Part shown: positions 52,042 through 60,809 of the stretch, piece by piece | Position numbering within the stretch: position 1 is the stretch's first letter | Layout of the letters: each line of letters begins with the position of its first letter | Assembly: GCA_001464815.1 (NCBI GenBank) | Contig: LNDW01000017.1 | Coordinates: 62,001 to 126,000, forward strand | From: Betaproteobacteria bacterium Ga0077527 | GTDB taxonomy: Bacteria > Pseudomonadota > Gammaproteobacteria > Burkholderiales > SG8-41 | Length of the DNA stretch: 64,000 nucleotides | Reading direction: 5' to 3' | Translations under genes and position numbers: made by a program | The notes under the pieces: generated by a model | Database searches by the model: none | The model's input: only the letters and a program-made list of their open reading frames with translations | What the model was told of the DNA's origin: nothing

Positions 52042-52542
52042 TCAGACCGCCACGTACTGCAGCCGCTTCACTTTATCCATATTGGTGCCTTCGATGCGGA
52101 TCAGGCTGGTCGCGCCGTCACGCTTCGGCGAATGCAGGTCGCCCTCGTTGTAGACATGCGCCACGCCGGGGGTGAGCTTGTAGGTGCGCGTCTGCTCGAC
52201 CTGGCCGGGCACATCGGGGGTGGCCGGCTTGAGCAGCTTGTAATCGCGCATCAGGGTCTCGCCTCGCGCCTGGCCGTAGATCGCCCAGGAATGGGCGTGG
52301 TCGTGCGGCGGGCTGATCTTGGCGTCCTTGTAGTTGTGGCCGAGGATGCAGAAGCCGAACTCGGCGTCCTCGTAGATGATCTTGCGTTCACCCACGCTGT
52401 CGTCGAGGTGCTTATCGATAAACGCCTGATCTTTCAGCACTTCCTGCAGCAGCGCGGCCACCTTGGCGCGGCCGGCAGGGCCTGGCTCGGCCTTGATGAA
52501 GTCATGGCAGCGGGCGGCGAATTGTTCCAGGGTATGTCCCAT
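52042..52542 (-). CDS. Cupin-fold protein, cysteine-dioxygenase-like
   Basis: A 166-aa single-cupin protein. The metal site is visible as PPHDHAHSWAIYGQARGETL (His-x-His, then Glu) and a later histidine in LTPGVAHVYNEGDLH. This is the pattern of thiol dioxygenase-like mononuclear iron proteins (cysteine dioxygenase superfamily), though the substrate is not predictable and the Cys-Tyr crosslink cannot be confirmed. Small soluble protein, alone on the minus strand between two terminated regions. Confidence 0.7.
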   Translation of the reverse strand: MGHTLEQFAARCHDFIKAEPGPAGRAKVAALLQEVLKDQAFIDKHLDDSVGERKIIYEDAEFGFCILGHNYKDAKISPPHDHAHSWAIYGQARGETLMRDYKLLKPATPDVPGQVEQTRTYKLTPGVAHVYNEGDLHSPKRDGATSLIRIEGTNMDKVKRLQYVAV

Positions 52543-52622
52543 GTGGTGATCTCCTCTCAGTGTTCAGTCATGCAGACCTATTGTGCCTGATTCGGTGCGT
52601 CGCCGAAAAGATGACGCCCCCC

Positions 52623-55130
52623 TCAGCGCCGCAGGCGCAGATAAATCTCGGGCAGCTTGTTCGGCAGGCTGTTGATGTGGTCAAGCACGAGATAGTGGCC
52701 GGGGCCGAAGATCTGCGGCAGGTACTGGTTGGCCATGGTGTCAACGGTGACGCAGAAGGGATGCACGCCCTTCGCCACGGCCTCCTTCACCGCCATGCGC
52801 GTGTCTTCGTGCAGATAACGGCGGTCGCCGCCGTCGTCATAATCCTCGGGCCGGCCATCTGACAGCAACAGCAGCAGGCGCCGCCGGCTTTCGATGCCGT
52901 CAAAGGAAGCCGTGGCGTGACGGATCGCCGCGCCCATGCGCGTGGCCAGCCGCCCGGACATGCCGCCGATCTGCGCGCGGATGTCATCGGACATGGTTTC
53001 GTCGAAACCCTTCAGCGTGTAGTAGCTGACGTTGTCGCGGTACTTGGAGCAGAAACCGGCGATCGAGTACGCATCACCGACCTCCTCCATGCTCTCCGCG
53101 AACAGCAGCACGCCGGCACGGATGCGGTCGACCAGCCGCCCGCCGCCTTCGGGCAGGTGCTGCATGATCGAGGTCGACATGTCGGCAAGCAGCGTCACCG
53201 CCACTTCGCGCTGGCGGATTTCGCGGCGCTTGTAGATCGCCGGCCGCGGCGAACGTCCGGCGCGTTTCTCGGCGACATAGGCGACCACCGCGTTGAGATC
53301 CATGTCATCACCATCGAGCTGCTGAGTCAGCGGCGCGGCGCGGGTCGGCTTCTGCGACTGGATCGCCTTTTTCAGGCGTTTCAGCGCCAGCGCGTACTGC
53401 TTCATCAGGCGGTTGGTCTCGGTCATGTTCGATTCGGCGAGACGTTTTTCCTGCACCCAGCTCCAGTTGCGCTTGTAGCGCGACTCACGGTAATCCCATT
53501 CCGGATACGGTATGCCCTTGTCACTGCTGCCGTGGTTGGGGCCCTCCTGGTCACTCTGCCCGGAGGAACGCGCGGCCTGCCCGGAGGAATCGCCGTAACT
53601 CGGCACTTCCTGCTTTTCGCCATCCTCGCCCTGCTCGCCGGATTCGGCGTTTTTCGGCGCCTCGGTTTCCTCGCCGCCTTCATCACCCTGCTGGCCCTGC
53701 TCCTCGGCGCCGGGTTGCTGCTGCTGGGAGGAGTCGTCGTCGGTTTCCTGCGGATGCGCGAGGCGCATCGCATTCGGACTGCGTCCCGGCAGATAGGCCA
53801 TGTGGAAGGCCTCGAGGTCGGTCACCGGAGGCAGGGCCTTGCCTTCATTGCCCTCGTAAATTTTTACTGCCGCGCGCCAGGCATCGGCAATGGTCGAGCC
53901 CGCTTCGAACAGCCTTGCGAAACGCGGGTCGGCCTTGCCGTTGAACGCGGACTCGATGCTCGCCAGCGCAAGATCGAAGTACGGCGCAGTTTCGGCGTGG
54001 CGCACACCCAGTGCATGCGCTGCGCGGGCGAGGCGGCGCAGATAGTTGGGCACGCTGCGCTGGACCACGGCATCGACGCGCAAATCTTCGCAGATATCGA
54101 ATATCAGCTGGAAGCGCAGCGCATCGTCGCCGTAGCGCAGGAACAGCGGCGCCCAGGACACGGCACCGGATTTCGGAAAATCGAGTTTCGCCTCGGCGAA
54201 CATTTCCTCCATCGCCACGCGGTCGAAGGTACGCCCGCGCATGTGGCCGGCAGTATGCAGCAGCGCGAGGATGGCTTCCTCGCGGTCAGCCATCACCGCC
54301 GGGAAATAGATGGTGCGGCCGTCGGTCTCGATGAAGGGACGGCCTTTTTCCGGCGACCAGGTGCTTTCACGCAGGTCGAATTCGCCACCGAACCAGACAT
54401 CGAGCAGCATGCCGAGCAGGCGGTTGCGGTCAGTCAGCCGGTAGCCGGGCAGATGCTCCAGCAGCATCGACAGGCTTTCTTCGGACTCAAGGCGGAAGTA
54501 GGCCTCGCCACGGGTGCGCCCGGTCTGCAGGATGTCGGCGCCACGCGAGGCCCAGGGCAGGATCGCCTGCGCACCAAGCAGGTTGCGCACACGGATCGCG
54601 CCGCCGAGGTAGCTGCCGAGCATCAGCTTGCGCGAATCGTAGAGCTCTTCGGTCGGCGACAGCAGTTGCTCGATCGCGGTGATGCCGCCCTGGCGTCCGG
54701 CCAGATCAATGACGGGTGTCGAGAAATACGCCGCACCGCTTTCGATCTGCCGCGAGCACCAGGAAAACCCGATTTCCGCCCAGCGTTTTTCGCCGGCATG
54801 GCCCAGCGTGCCGTAGGCGCGTGCGACATTGGCCATGAAACCTTCAAGCGCGCGCCATGACGCGCGCCACTGCATGAAGGCCAGCGCCTGACCGGTCCAC
54901 GGCCGCACTTCTTCAGAGACCTGCTCCGCCTCGCGGCTGCCGCGGATGAAGGCCAGCCCGGCATCGCGCTCGAAGCTGAACAAGGCGCGGCAGGCGGCCA
55001 GCCAATCCAGGGTGTCGGCTTCACCGTGGGGCACGATGTCCGGCAGCACAGCTGAAACTTCGCGGTGCACCGCGGCGCTCAGCTCCTGCAGCTCGGCCAG
55101 GGCCTGGTCAATGGCGGGGGTGTGTTTCAT
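52623..55130 (-). CDS. cbbO: CbbO/NorD-type VWA-domain activase subunit
   Basis: An 835-aa protein with a large N-terminal helical region (about 1-450). A low-complexity acidic Gln/Glu/Gly linker follows (about 480-570, with runs such as SSQQQQPGAEEQGQQGDEGG). The C-terminal von Willebrand A domain (about 630-835) has the MIDAS motif in LLADMSTSIMQ. With the CbbQ ATPase beside it, this is the CbbQO/NorQD activase pair that remodels RuBisCO or nitric oxide reductase. Neither target is in the window. Both CbbO and NorD are possible names; CbbO is a choice, not proven. Confidence 0.82.
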   Translation of the reverse strand: MKHTPAIDQALAELQELSAAVHREVSAVLPDIVPHGEADTLDWLAACRALFSFERDAGLAFIRGSREAEQVSEEVRPWTGQALAFMQWRASWRALEGFMANVARAYGTLGHAGEKRWAEIGFSWCSRQIESGAAYFSTPVIDLAGRQGGITAIEQLLSPTEELYDSRKLMLGSYLGGAIRVRNLLGAQAILPWASRGADILQTGRTRGEAYFRLESEESLSMLLEHLPGYRLTDRNRLLGMLLDVWFGGEFDLRESTWSPEKGRPFIETDGRTIYFPAVMADREEAILALLHTAGHMRGRTFDRVAMEEMFAEAKLDFPKSGAVSWAPLFLRYGDDALRFQLIFDICEDLRVDAVVQRSVPNYLRRLARAAHALGVRHAETAPYFDLALASIESAFNGKADPRFARLFEAGSTIADAWRAAVKIYEGNEGKALPPVTDLEAFHMAYLPGRSPNAMRLAHPQETDDDSSQQQQPGAEEQGQQGDEGGEETEAPKNAESGEQGEDGEKQEVPSYGDSSGQAARSSGQSDQEGPNHGSSDKGIPYPEWDYRESRYKRNWSWVQEKRLAESNMTETNRLMKQYALALKRLKKAIQSQKPTRAAPLTQQLDGDDMDLNAVVAYVAEKRAGRSPRPAIYKRREIRQREVAVTLLADMSTSIMQHLPEGGGRLVDRIRAGVLLFAESMEEVGDAYSIAGFCSKYRDNVSYYTLKGFDETMSDDIRAQIGGMSGRLATRMGAAIRHATASFDGIESRRRLLLLLSDGRPEDYDDGGDRRYLHEDTRMAVKEAVAKGVHPFCVTVDTMANQYLPQIFGPGHYLVLDHINSLPNKLPEIYLRLRR

Positions 55131-55186
55131 TACGCTGTTACCGGTCTTCCATAGGGTACAAACTGCGGGAGAGAGTCGGAATCACT

Positions 55187-55300
55187 TGTACCGTCATTCC
55201 GGCGAAAGCCGGAATCCAGCGTAGTGCAAGCCAAACCCTGGACCCCGGCTTTTCCCCCAAGAGGACTTACTTCGGGGCGTGCCGGGGTGACGACCGCAGT
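55187..55300. repeat. Intergenic GC-rich inverted repeats between cbbO and cbbQ
   Basis: CATTCCGGC-GAAA-GCCGGAATC is a hairpin in the context GTCATTCCGGCGAAAGCCGG. The segment then runs to CTGGACCCCGGC...GCCGGGGTGACGA, a second, wider inverted pairing. This type of element is dispersed between genes in many proteobacterial genomes. Confidence 0.6.
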
Positions 55301-55303
55301 CAT

Positions 55304-56149
55304 TCAGGCAAAGTGCGCGTTGACGATTTCCATCAGCGCATCAGCCAGCTCGGCGTCGTCGGTGATCGGATTGACCATCGCCACCTGGCAGGCCGACACC
55401 GGATCGAGGCCGGCCGCGATCATGCTTGCGGCGTAGACCAGCGCGCGGGTCGAAGTCGATTCCTCAAGGCCGTGGTCTTTCAGCAGGCGCGCCTTGCGGC
55501 CGATGGCGACCAGCTGCTGCGCCACCTCGGGTTTGGTGCCCGGCACTTCGCTGACCAGCACCTTGCGCTCGACCTCTTCCGACGGAAAGTCGAAATTGAT
55601 CGCGATGAAGCGCTGTTTGGTCGAAGGCTTCAGGTCTTTCAGCACGGTCTGGTAGCCGGGGTTGTACGAGATCACCAGCATGAAGTCTTCATGCGCGTCG
55701 ATCTCCTGGCCCTTTTTCTCGATCGACAGCTTGCGCCGGTGATCAGTCAGCGAGTGGATGACCACGGTGGAATCAGTGCGCGCCTCGACGATCTCGTCGA
55801 GGTAGCAGATCGCGCCGGCTTTCACCGCGCGCGTCAGCGGACCGTCCTGCCACACCGTGTCGGCACCTTCGAGCAGGAAGCGGCCGACCAGATCCGAGCT
55901 GGTCAGGTCTTCGTGACAGGACACGGTGACCAGCGGACGCTTCAGCTGGAACGCCATGTATTCCAGAAAACGCGTCTTGCCGCAGCCCGTCGGACCCTTG
56001 AGCATGATTGGCAGGCGGCGCTTGTAGGCGGCCTCGAAAATCGCCACTTCGTTGCCCTGCGGCTCGTAATAAGGCGAAACGTCGCCGACTTGCGGCGACT
56101 GGACAATGTCGTGCTCCACGCCGCGCTGGCGGGCTGCTGCAGTCTTCAT
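55304..56149 (-). CDS. cbbQ: CbbQ/NirQ/NorQ-family MoxR AAA+ ATPase
   Basis: A 281-aa AAA+ ATPase of the MoxR type. Walker A is [18 protein letters not shown] near residue 50; Walker B is in [13 protein letters not shown]; sensor region [10 protein letters not shown]; arginine finger probably in [16 protein letters not shown]. Partner of the VWA protein downstream (155 bases of repeat DNA between). The pair loads ATP-driven remodelling onto a metalloenzyme, known for RuBisCO (CbbQ) and NO reductase (NorQ). Full length. Confidence 0.88.
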   Translation of the reverse strand: MKTAAARQRGVEHDIVQSPQVGDVSPYYEPQGNEVAIFEAAYKRRLPIMLKGPTGCGKTRFLEYMAFQLKRPLVTVSCHEDLTSSDLVGRFLLEGADTVWQDGPLTRAVKAGAICYLDEIVEARTDSTVVIHSLTDHRRKLSIEKKGQEIDAHEDFMLVISYNPGYQTVLKDLKPSTKQRFIAINFDFPSEEVERKVLVSEVPGTKPEVAQQLVAIGRKARLLKDHGLEESTSTRALVYAASMIAAGLDPVSACQVAMVNPITDDAELADALMEIVNAHFA

Positions 56150-56351
56150 GTAAGAATCCGCTCTGCTGTTGATTGAAAAAACGGGAACTCGAGTAATACA
56201 CCAACTGCGCAGCGACTGTCACGGGGCGGGTTCAGATTGCAACACGCCGACTACGACAACCCGCTGCCCAACATCGCGGCTTCACTCGAAAAATACCCGT
56301 AATACATTGTTTTTATTATATTTTTATTTTGCTTCTACCCAGGGGGAGACC
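56150..56351. other. Intergenic region cbbQ-NHL lipoprotein
   Basis: 202 bases. An open stretch from 56177 to the TAA at 56300 reads ...LQHADYDNPLPNIAASLEKY-P-stop without a start codon and may be a gene remnant. The right end holds a dispersed IHF-like element and the RBS AGGGGGAGA of the next gene. Confidence 0.35.
56299..56330 (+). repeat. Dispersed A/T-rich IHF-like element, copy 10
   Basis: GTAATACATTGTTTTTATTATATTTTTATTTT, 21 bases before the NHL lipoprotein start. Confidence 0.62.
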
Positions 56352-57449
56352 ATGAACATCAACACCCGCCATCTTGTGGCCGTGCTGTGCACACTGGCCG
56401 CGCTGCTTGCCGGCTGCGCCACGCCCGGTGCCAATCCGCCGACACGTTATGCCGTCGATCCGTACTGGCCGAAACCCCTGCCCAACCAGTGGGCGCTGGG
56501 CCAGGTTGCCGGATTACACGTCGACAGCCGCAACCATGTCTGGATCATCCACCGTCCGCGCACCATCGAAGCGCTGGAACGCGGCGCCGAGCAGAGCCCG
56601 CCCACCGCACGCTGCTGCCGCCCCGCGCCGGCAGTGATCGAGTTCGATCCCGAAGGCCGCGTGGTGCAGGCCTGGGGCGGCCCCGGAGAAGGCTACGACT
56701 GGCCGACCAACGAGCACGGCATCTATGTTGATCCCAAGGGTGATGTGTGGATCGGCGGCAATGACGTGAAAGACCATCATCTGCTCAAGTTCACCCGCGA
56801 CGGCAAATTCCTGATGCAGATCGGCAAGCCCGGCAAATCCGAGGGCAGCAACAGCCCCACCCAGCTTGGCCGCCCCGCATCGATGGAACTCGATGCCGCG
56901 GCCAACGAGCTGTATGTCGCCGACGGCTATGGCAACAAGCGCGTCATCGTGTTCGACGCCGCCACCGGGCAGTACAAACGCCACTGGGGCGCCTACGGCA
57001 ACCGCCCCGACGACACGAAGATGCGCATGTTCAATCCCGAATCGCCGCAGTTCGCCAACCCGGTGCATTGCGTGCGACTCGGCGTGGACAACCTGGTCTA
57101 TGTCTGCGACCGCTCCAACAACCGCATCCAGGTGTTCGAGAAAAATGGCAAGTTCGTACGCCAGTTCGTGATCGATCCGAAAACCCAGATCAACGGCACC
57201 GTGCACGACATGATCCTGTCGCCCGATCCGCTGCAGGCCTATCTGTTTGTCGGCGACGGCAGCAACGGCGAGATCTACATCGTGCGCCGCGACACCGGTG
57301 AACGCGTCGCCGCCTTCGGCCGCCTCGGCCGCATGGCCGGTGAGTTCTACGGCCTGCACAACCTCGCTGCTGATTCGCACGGCAACATCTTCACCGCCGA
57401 GGTGCGAACGGGTCGACGGGTGCAGCGTTTTCGCCCCGAGGCCCCATAA
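56352..57449 (+). CDS. NHL-repeat / SMP-30-like beta-propeller lipoprotein
   Basis: A 365-aa lipoprotein. I start at ATG 56352 (MNINTRHLVAVLCTLAALLA) behind AGGGGGAGA; lipobox LLAGC. The mature part has NHL-type blades: NHVWIIHRPRTIEALERG, GDVWIGGNDVKDHHLLKF, ANELYVADGYGNKRVIVFD, LVYVCDRSNNRIQVFEKNG, HNLAADSHGNIFTAEV. Two adjacent cysteines (ARCCRPAP) sit in an early loop. Likely a periplasmic binding or scaffold protein; the enzymatic role is unknown. Flanked on both sides by IHF-like elements. Confidence 0.82.
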   Translation: MNINTRHLVAVLCTLAALLAGCATPGANPPTRYAVDPYWPKPLPNQWALGQVAGLHVDSRNHVWIIHRPRTIEALERGAEQSPPTARCCRPAPAVIEFDPEGRVVQAWGGPGEGYDWPTNEHGIYVDPKGDVWIGGNDVKDHHLLKFTRDGKFLMQIGKPGKSEGSNSPTQLGRPASMELDAAANELYVADGYGNKRVIVFDAATGQYKRHWGAYGNRPDDTKMRMFNPESPQFANPVHCVRLGVDNLVYVCDRSNNRIQVFEKNGKFVRQFVIDPKTQINGTVHDMILSPDPLQAYLFVGDGSNGEIYIVRRDTGERVAAFGRLGRMAGEFYGLHNLAADSHGNIFTAEVRTGRRVQRFRPEAP

Positions 57450-57476
57450 AAATATCAATAAAAACAATGACTTATA
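57450..57476 (-). repeat. Dispersed A/T-rich IHF-like element, copy 11
   Basis: Reverse strand: ATAAGTCATTGTTTTTATTGATATTTTTA, immediately after the NHL lipoprotein stop. Confidence 0.64.
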
Positions 57477-57638
57477 TATATTCCGGCAGGCAAACACCCT
57501 GCCGGCGTTGTTTCAGTCGCGCATCGCCATCACCGCTGTCGCCAGAGCAGCACCTTCACCACACGATGCGGACATCAGGCGCGCAATAACAAACGCTCTG
57601 GCTATGATGCGACTCCGCAATAAATTCCGGAGTCCCTC

Positions 57639-58559
57639 ATGTCCCGCGTCACCACCCGTCTGCGCGCCCAGGTCAAGGCCGGCAAATTCCTCGAACTGCC
57701 CGCGGTGCATGACCCGCTGACCGCACGGCTCGCCGAAAATATCGGTTTTAAAACCGTCTATAACGGCGGCTTTGTCACCGGCGGCAGCACCACCATCAGC
57801 GAGCCGCTGCTGACGATGAACGAACAGTTGACGGTTGGTTCGAACATCGCCAAAGCAATCGACATTCCGGTGGTGATGGACGCCGGCGCCGGCTGGGGCG
57901 AGCCGCTGCATACCATGCGCACCGTGCGTGAGTGCATCCGCGCCGGCATAGCCGGGGTGCACATCGAAGACCAGTTGTTTCCGAAGCGCGCGCACTACCA
58001 CACCTATGTCGCGCACAACATTCCGTTCAACGAATTCCGCGACAAGATCCGCCTCGCCTGCGAGCAGCGCGACCAGACCGACAAGGACTTTGTCATCATC
58101 GCCCGCTCCGACGCCTGCCGCGAGCAGGGCTACAAGGAGGCCGTCAAGCGCATGCTGATGTCAAAAGACCAGGGCGCCGACATGGGCCTGATCTTTCCAC
58201 GCACCGCGGAGGAAACCAAGCGCGCGCCGAAGGACTGCAAGCTGCCGATGGTCTATGTGCAGAGCCGCGGCAACCGCGACGGCCGGCCGCTGTATTCCTT
58301 CAAACAGCTCGAGGACATGGGTTATGCCGGCAGCATCGACGCCATCCTGTCGGTGGGTGTGCAGTTCCATTTCATGCGCAAGGCACTGCTGGAGTTGCGC
58401 AAGACCGGCGACTACACGGGCATCTCCACCAAGGAATACATCACCGCGCGCAAACAGATCGAAGACCTGATCGGCCTCGAGGCGTATTACAAGATCGAGG
58501 AAGAGACGGTGGAGAAGATGTACCGCAGCAAAAAAGGAGGCGGCCGCAAACGCAGCTGA
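57639..58559 (+). CDS. Isocitrate lyase / PEP mutase-family enzyme
   Basis: A 306-aa TIM-barrel enzyme. Family features are LPAVHDPLTARLAENIGFKT at the start, VVMDAGAGWGEPLHTMRTV (metal site), GVHIEDQLFPKRAHYH (position of the K-K-C-G-H loop of isocitrate lyase, here K-R-A-H) and DFVIIARSDACREQGYKEA. A C-C bond lyase acting on a 2-oxo-acid or hydroxy acid is likely; the substitution of the catalytic Cys region means it is probably not isocitrate lyase itself. GGAGT precedes the ATG. It ends with a basic tail (YRSKKGGGRKRS). Confidence 0.87.
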   Translation: MSRVTTRLRAQVKAGKFLELPAVHDPLTARLAENIGFKTVYNGGFVTGGSTTISEPLLTMNEQLTVGSNIAKAIDIPVVMDAGAGWGEPLHTMRTVRECIRAGIAGVHIEDQLFPKRAHYHTYVAHNIPFNEFRDKIRLACEQRDQTDKDFVIIARSDACREQGYKEAVKRMLMSKDQGADMGLIFPRTAEETKRAPKDCKLPMVYVQSRGNRDGRPLYSFKQLEDMGYAGSIDAILSVGVQFHFMRKALLELRKTGDYTGISTKEYITARKQIEDLIGLEAYYKIEEETVEKMYRSKKGGGRKRS

Positions 58560-58610
58560 AAAAGCGGTTCATCCTGCAAGCCACAGCAAAAGACAATGCT
58601 AAAGTGATGC

Positions 58611-58913
58611 ATGTCCATCAAAATTACCACCCTTAAAACCAACGGCCTCAGCGGCGTCTATCACCAGCAAACCAAAACACTGGCCAGCGATGTCATCAAA
58701 AAGCTGGTGCCGCGGAATCTGTTCACGCGCGGCCAGCTGGTGTTTGGCACAGGCAATCCCTACACCCTGCTCAATCCGCAGCAACTGGCCGCCATCGTGG
58801 CTGAAAGCCCTCTGTCACTCCCCGATCTGCTGCCGCCCGGCGTGCAGTCCGCCACGGAAATTGCCGACCGGAACGATTTCCTGAACACCCTGGATCAACG
58901 CTGGCCGCATTGA
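58611..58913 (+). CDS. Hypothetical ORF, same frame as the next (possible split gene, first half)
   Basis: A 100-aa ORF, MSIKITTLKTNGLSGVYHQQ..., ending at TGA 58911-58913. Not recognised. Base composition is less GC-rich than neighbours. The frame continues with no further stop into the next ORF, so one TGA separates the halves of a possible 197-codon reading frame. It could be one gene with a nonsense codon, or two genes. Confidence 0.4.
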   Translation: MSIKITTLKTNGLSGVYHQQTKTLASDVIKKLVPRNLFTRGQLVFGTGNPYTLLNPQQLAAIVAESPLSLPDLLPPGVQSATEIADRNDFLNTLDQRWPH

Positions 58914-58970
58914 CGCAAGCAGACAAAAACAGGACCCGGCACCACTTACGAGGCACTGGTCCAGCTGGAA

Positions 58971-59204
58971 ATGCTTGGTGGATGGAGTTTCTACGTCCAC
59001 GCCATCGGCAAATTTATCGACCGTGCCGCCGAAAAAAAGACCATGGCAACCCTGCTCGACATGCCGGTGCTGTGCATAAAAAAACCGGGCGCCGGCATGA
59101 TTTACATCAACCCGGTCACGATCAACCGCGCACGCATTTACCACAGCAATCAGGACCCCTTCAAACCCGGCCGGCTGTTCCCGCTGGACCCCGAAGATAT
59201 TTGA
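58971..59204 (+). CDS. Hypothetical ORF, same frame as the previous (possible split gene, second half)
   Basis: A 77-aa ORF, MLGGWSFYVHAIGKFIDRAA..., ending LFPLDPEDI. The open frame actually runs back to the preceding TGA (RKQTKTGPGTTYEALVQLE before the Met), which looks like coding sequence; this favours a single interrupted gene. No clear RBS before the internal ATG. Function not recognised. Confidence 0.4.
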   Translation: MLGGWSFYVHAIGKFIDRAAEKKTMATLLDMPVLCIKKPGAGMIYINPVTINRARIYHSNQDPFKPGRLFPLDPEDI

Positions 59205-59238
59205 ATATTCCCGCAAACCATAACCCCGCCCGCAGCTC

Positions 59239-59826
59239 ATGAAGAAAACCGTCTACTACTTCCACTCCCTGTCCTCACCCTGGGCCTATCTCGGCTGGCC
59301 CAAATTCAAGGCCATCATCGAAAAACACGATCTAGATGTGGTTGTCCGGCCGACGCGTGTGCGCACCGAAAACGGCGGCATCCTGCTGCGCACCCGCCCC
59401 CAGGCGCGGCAGGATTACCACGAGGTCGAGCTCGACCGCTGGCGCAAGCGCCTGAACATGCCGCTGGTGCTGCGGCCGAAGCACTATCCGACACAAAACG
59501 AATTCAGCGCGCGCATGGTGATCGCCGCCGACCGCCTCGGCTGGGACGCGCTGGCGCTTTCACATGCCCTGCTCCACGCACTGTGGAGCGAAGAGCTGGA
59601 TGTGATGGATGCCAAAGTGCGCGTGGCCACCGCCAACAGGCTGGGCATGGACGGCGCGAAGCTGCTGGCGATGCAGGACACGCCGGAGATCATGGCGGCA
59701 TGGCAAGCCAGCGAACTGGAAGCACAGCAGCGCGGCTGTTTCGGTACACCGACCTGGATCTACAACGATGTGCTGTTTTGGGGGCAGGACCGCCTCGATT
59801 TCCTCGATGAGGCGCTGTCGAAATGA
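59239..59826 (+). CDS. DsbA-family / 2-hydroxychromene-2-carboxylate isomerase-like
   Basis: A 195-aa thioredoxin-fold protein of the DsbA-like HCCA isomerase group (MKKTVYYFHSLSSPWAYLGW, LRPKHYPTQNEFSARMVIAA, GCFGTPTWIYNDVLFWGQDR). The active-site Ser in HSLSSPWAY matches HCCA isomerase, which is glutathione-dependent in aromatic degradation, rather than the CxxC of true DsbA. Its stop overlaps the start of the Bug receptor gene by 4 bases (ATGA), so the two are co-translated. The natural substrate is unknown. Confidence 0.85.
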   Translation: MKKTVYYFHSLSSPWAYLGWPKFKAIIEKHDLDVVVRPTRVRTENGGILLRTRPQARQDYHEVELDRWRKRLNMPLVLRPKHYPTQNEFSARMVIAADRLGWDALALSHALLHALWSEELDVMDAKVRVATANRLGMDGAKLLAMQDTPEIMAAWQASELEAQQRGCFGTPTWIYNDVLFWGQDRLDFLDEALSK

Positions 59827-60803
59827 AACAATTTCCGGCCGGCAAATCCCTGCTCGCATTGATGCTGGCCGCGGCAGCACCCGCCGCTTTGGCACAGTCC
59901 GCCGCAAACTATCCCGACAAACCAATCCGCCTGGTGGTGCCCTTCTCCGCCGGCGGCGCGCTGGACGTGGTCGGCCGCCTGCTCGGCCAGAAACTCACCG
60001 ATGCCTGGGGCCGGCCGGTGGTGATCGATAACCGCGTTGGCGCCGGCGGCAACATCGGCGCCGAATTTGTCGCCAAGTCCGCGCCTGACGGTTACACGCT
60101 GCTGATGTCCTCGGTGACGACGATGGCGATCAACATGAGCCTGACGCCGAAGCCGCCCTATGATTTCGAACGCGACTTCTCGCCGGTGGCAATGAACGCT
60201 GCCGCGCCGCTGGCGTTGATGATTCATCCCGCGCTGCCGGCAAAATCGGTGAAGGAATTCATTGCACTGGCCAAGGCAAGGCCCGGTGAACTCAATTACT
60301 TCTCATCGGGCATCGGCACCGGCACCCACCTCGCCGCGGCGATCTTCGACCAGATGGCCGGCGTGAAAACCATGCATGTGCCCTACAAGGGCGCGGGCCA
60401 GGCGATCACCGACCTCTTGTCGGGACAGATGCAGTTTGCGTTCTCGACTTTGCAGCTCGCTCTACCGCACGAAAAAACCGGCCGTGTGCGCGTACTCGGC
60501 ATCGGCTCGCAAAACCGTTATCCGCGCCTGCCGGCGCTGCCGGCCATCGCCGAAACGGTGAAAGGTTACGAAGCGGTGCAGCTTTACGGCGTGGTCGCGC
60601 CGCGTGGCACACCGGCGCCGATCGTGCAGAAGCTCGCCAGCGAATTGCGCAACATCAGCGCCTCCGCTGATGTGCAGGAACGGCTGCTCGCCCAGGGCAT
60701 CGCGCCACTGGCCTCAACGCCGGAAGAATTTACCCGCGATATCAGCCGCAACATCGCGCAGTTCGGCAAGGTGATCCGCAGCCTCGACATCAGGGTCGAG
60801 TAA
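59823..60803 (+). CDS. Bug-family tripartite tricarboxylate receptor (copy 4)
   Basis: A 326-aa periplasmic binding protein. Signal peptide MKQFPAGKSLLALMLAAAAP (cleavage near ALAQSA), then YPDKPIRLVVPFSAGGALD, SAPDGYTLLMSSVTTMAIN, TMHVPYKGAGQAITDLLSGQ and YGVVAPRGTPAP. Start overlaps the isomerase gene by 4 bases. An orphan receptor next to a putative isomerase, consistent with import or sensing of an aromatic or alicyclic acid (inference). Confidence 0.9.
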   Translation: MKQFPAGKSLLALMLAAAAPAALAQSAANYPDKPIRLVVPFSAGGALDVVGRLLGQKLTDAWGRPVVIDNRVGAGGNIGAEFVAKSAPDGYTLLMSSVTTMAINMSLTPKPPYDFERDFSPVAMNAAAPLALMIHPALPAKSVKEFIALAKARPGELNYFSSGIGTGTHLAAAIFDQMAGVKTMHVPYKGAGQAITDLLSGQMQFAFSTLQLALPHEKTGRVRVLGIGSQNRYPRLPALPAIAETVKGYEAVQLYGVVAPRGTPAPIVQKLASELRNISASADVQERLLAQGIAPLASTPEEFTRDISRNIAQFGKVIRSLDIRVE

Positions 60804-60809
60804 GCGAAC

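Noticed and set aside
52917-54860. 647-aa plus-strand ORF opposite cbbO
   Set aside because: Antisense to the VWA protein with its MIDAS and linker; composition is shadow-like.
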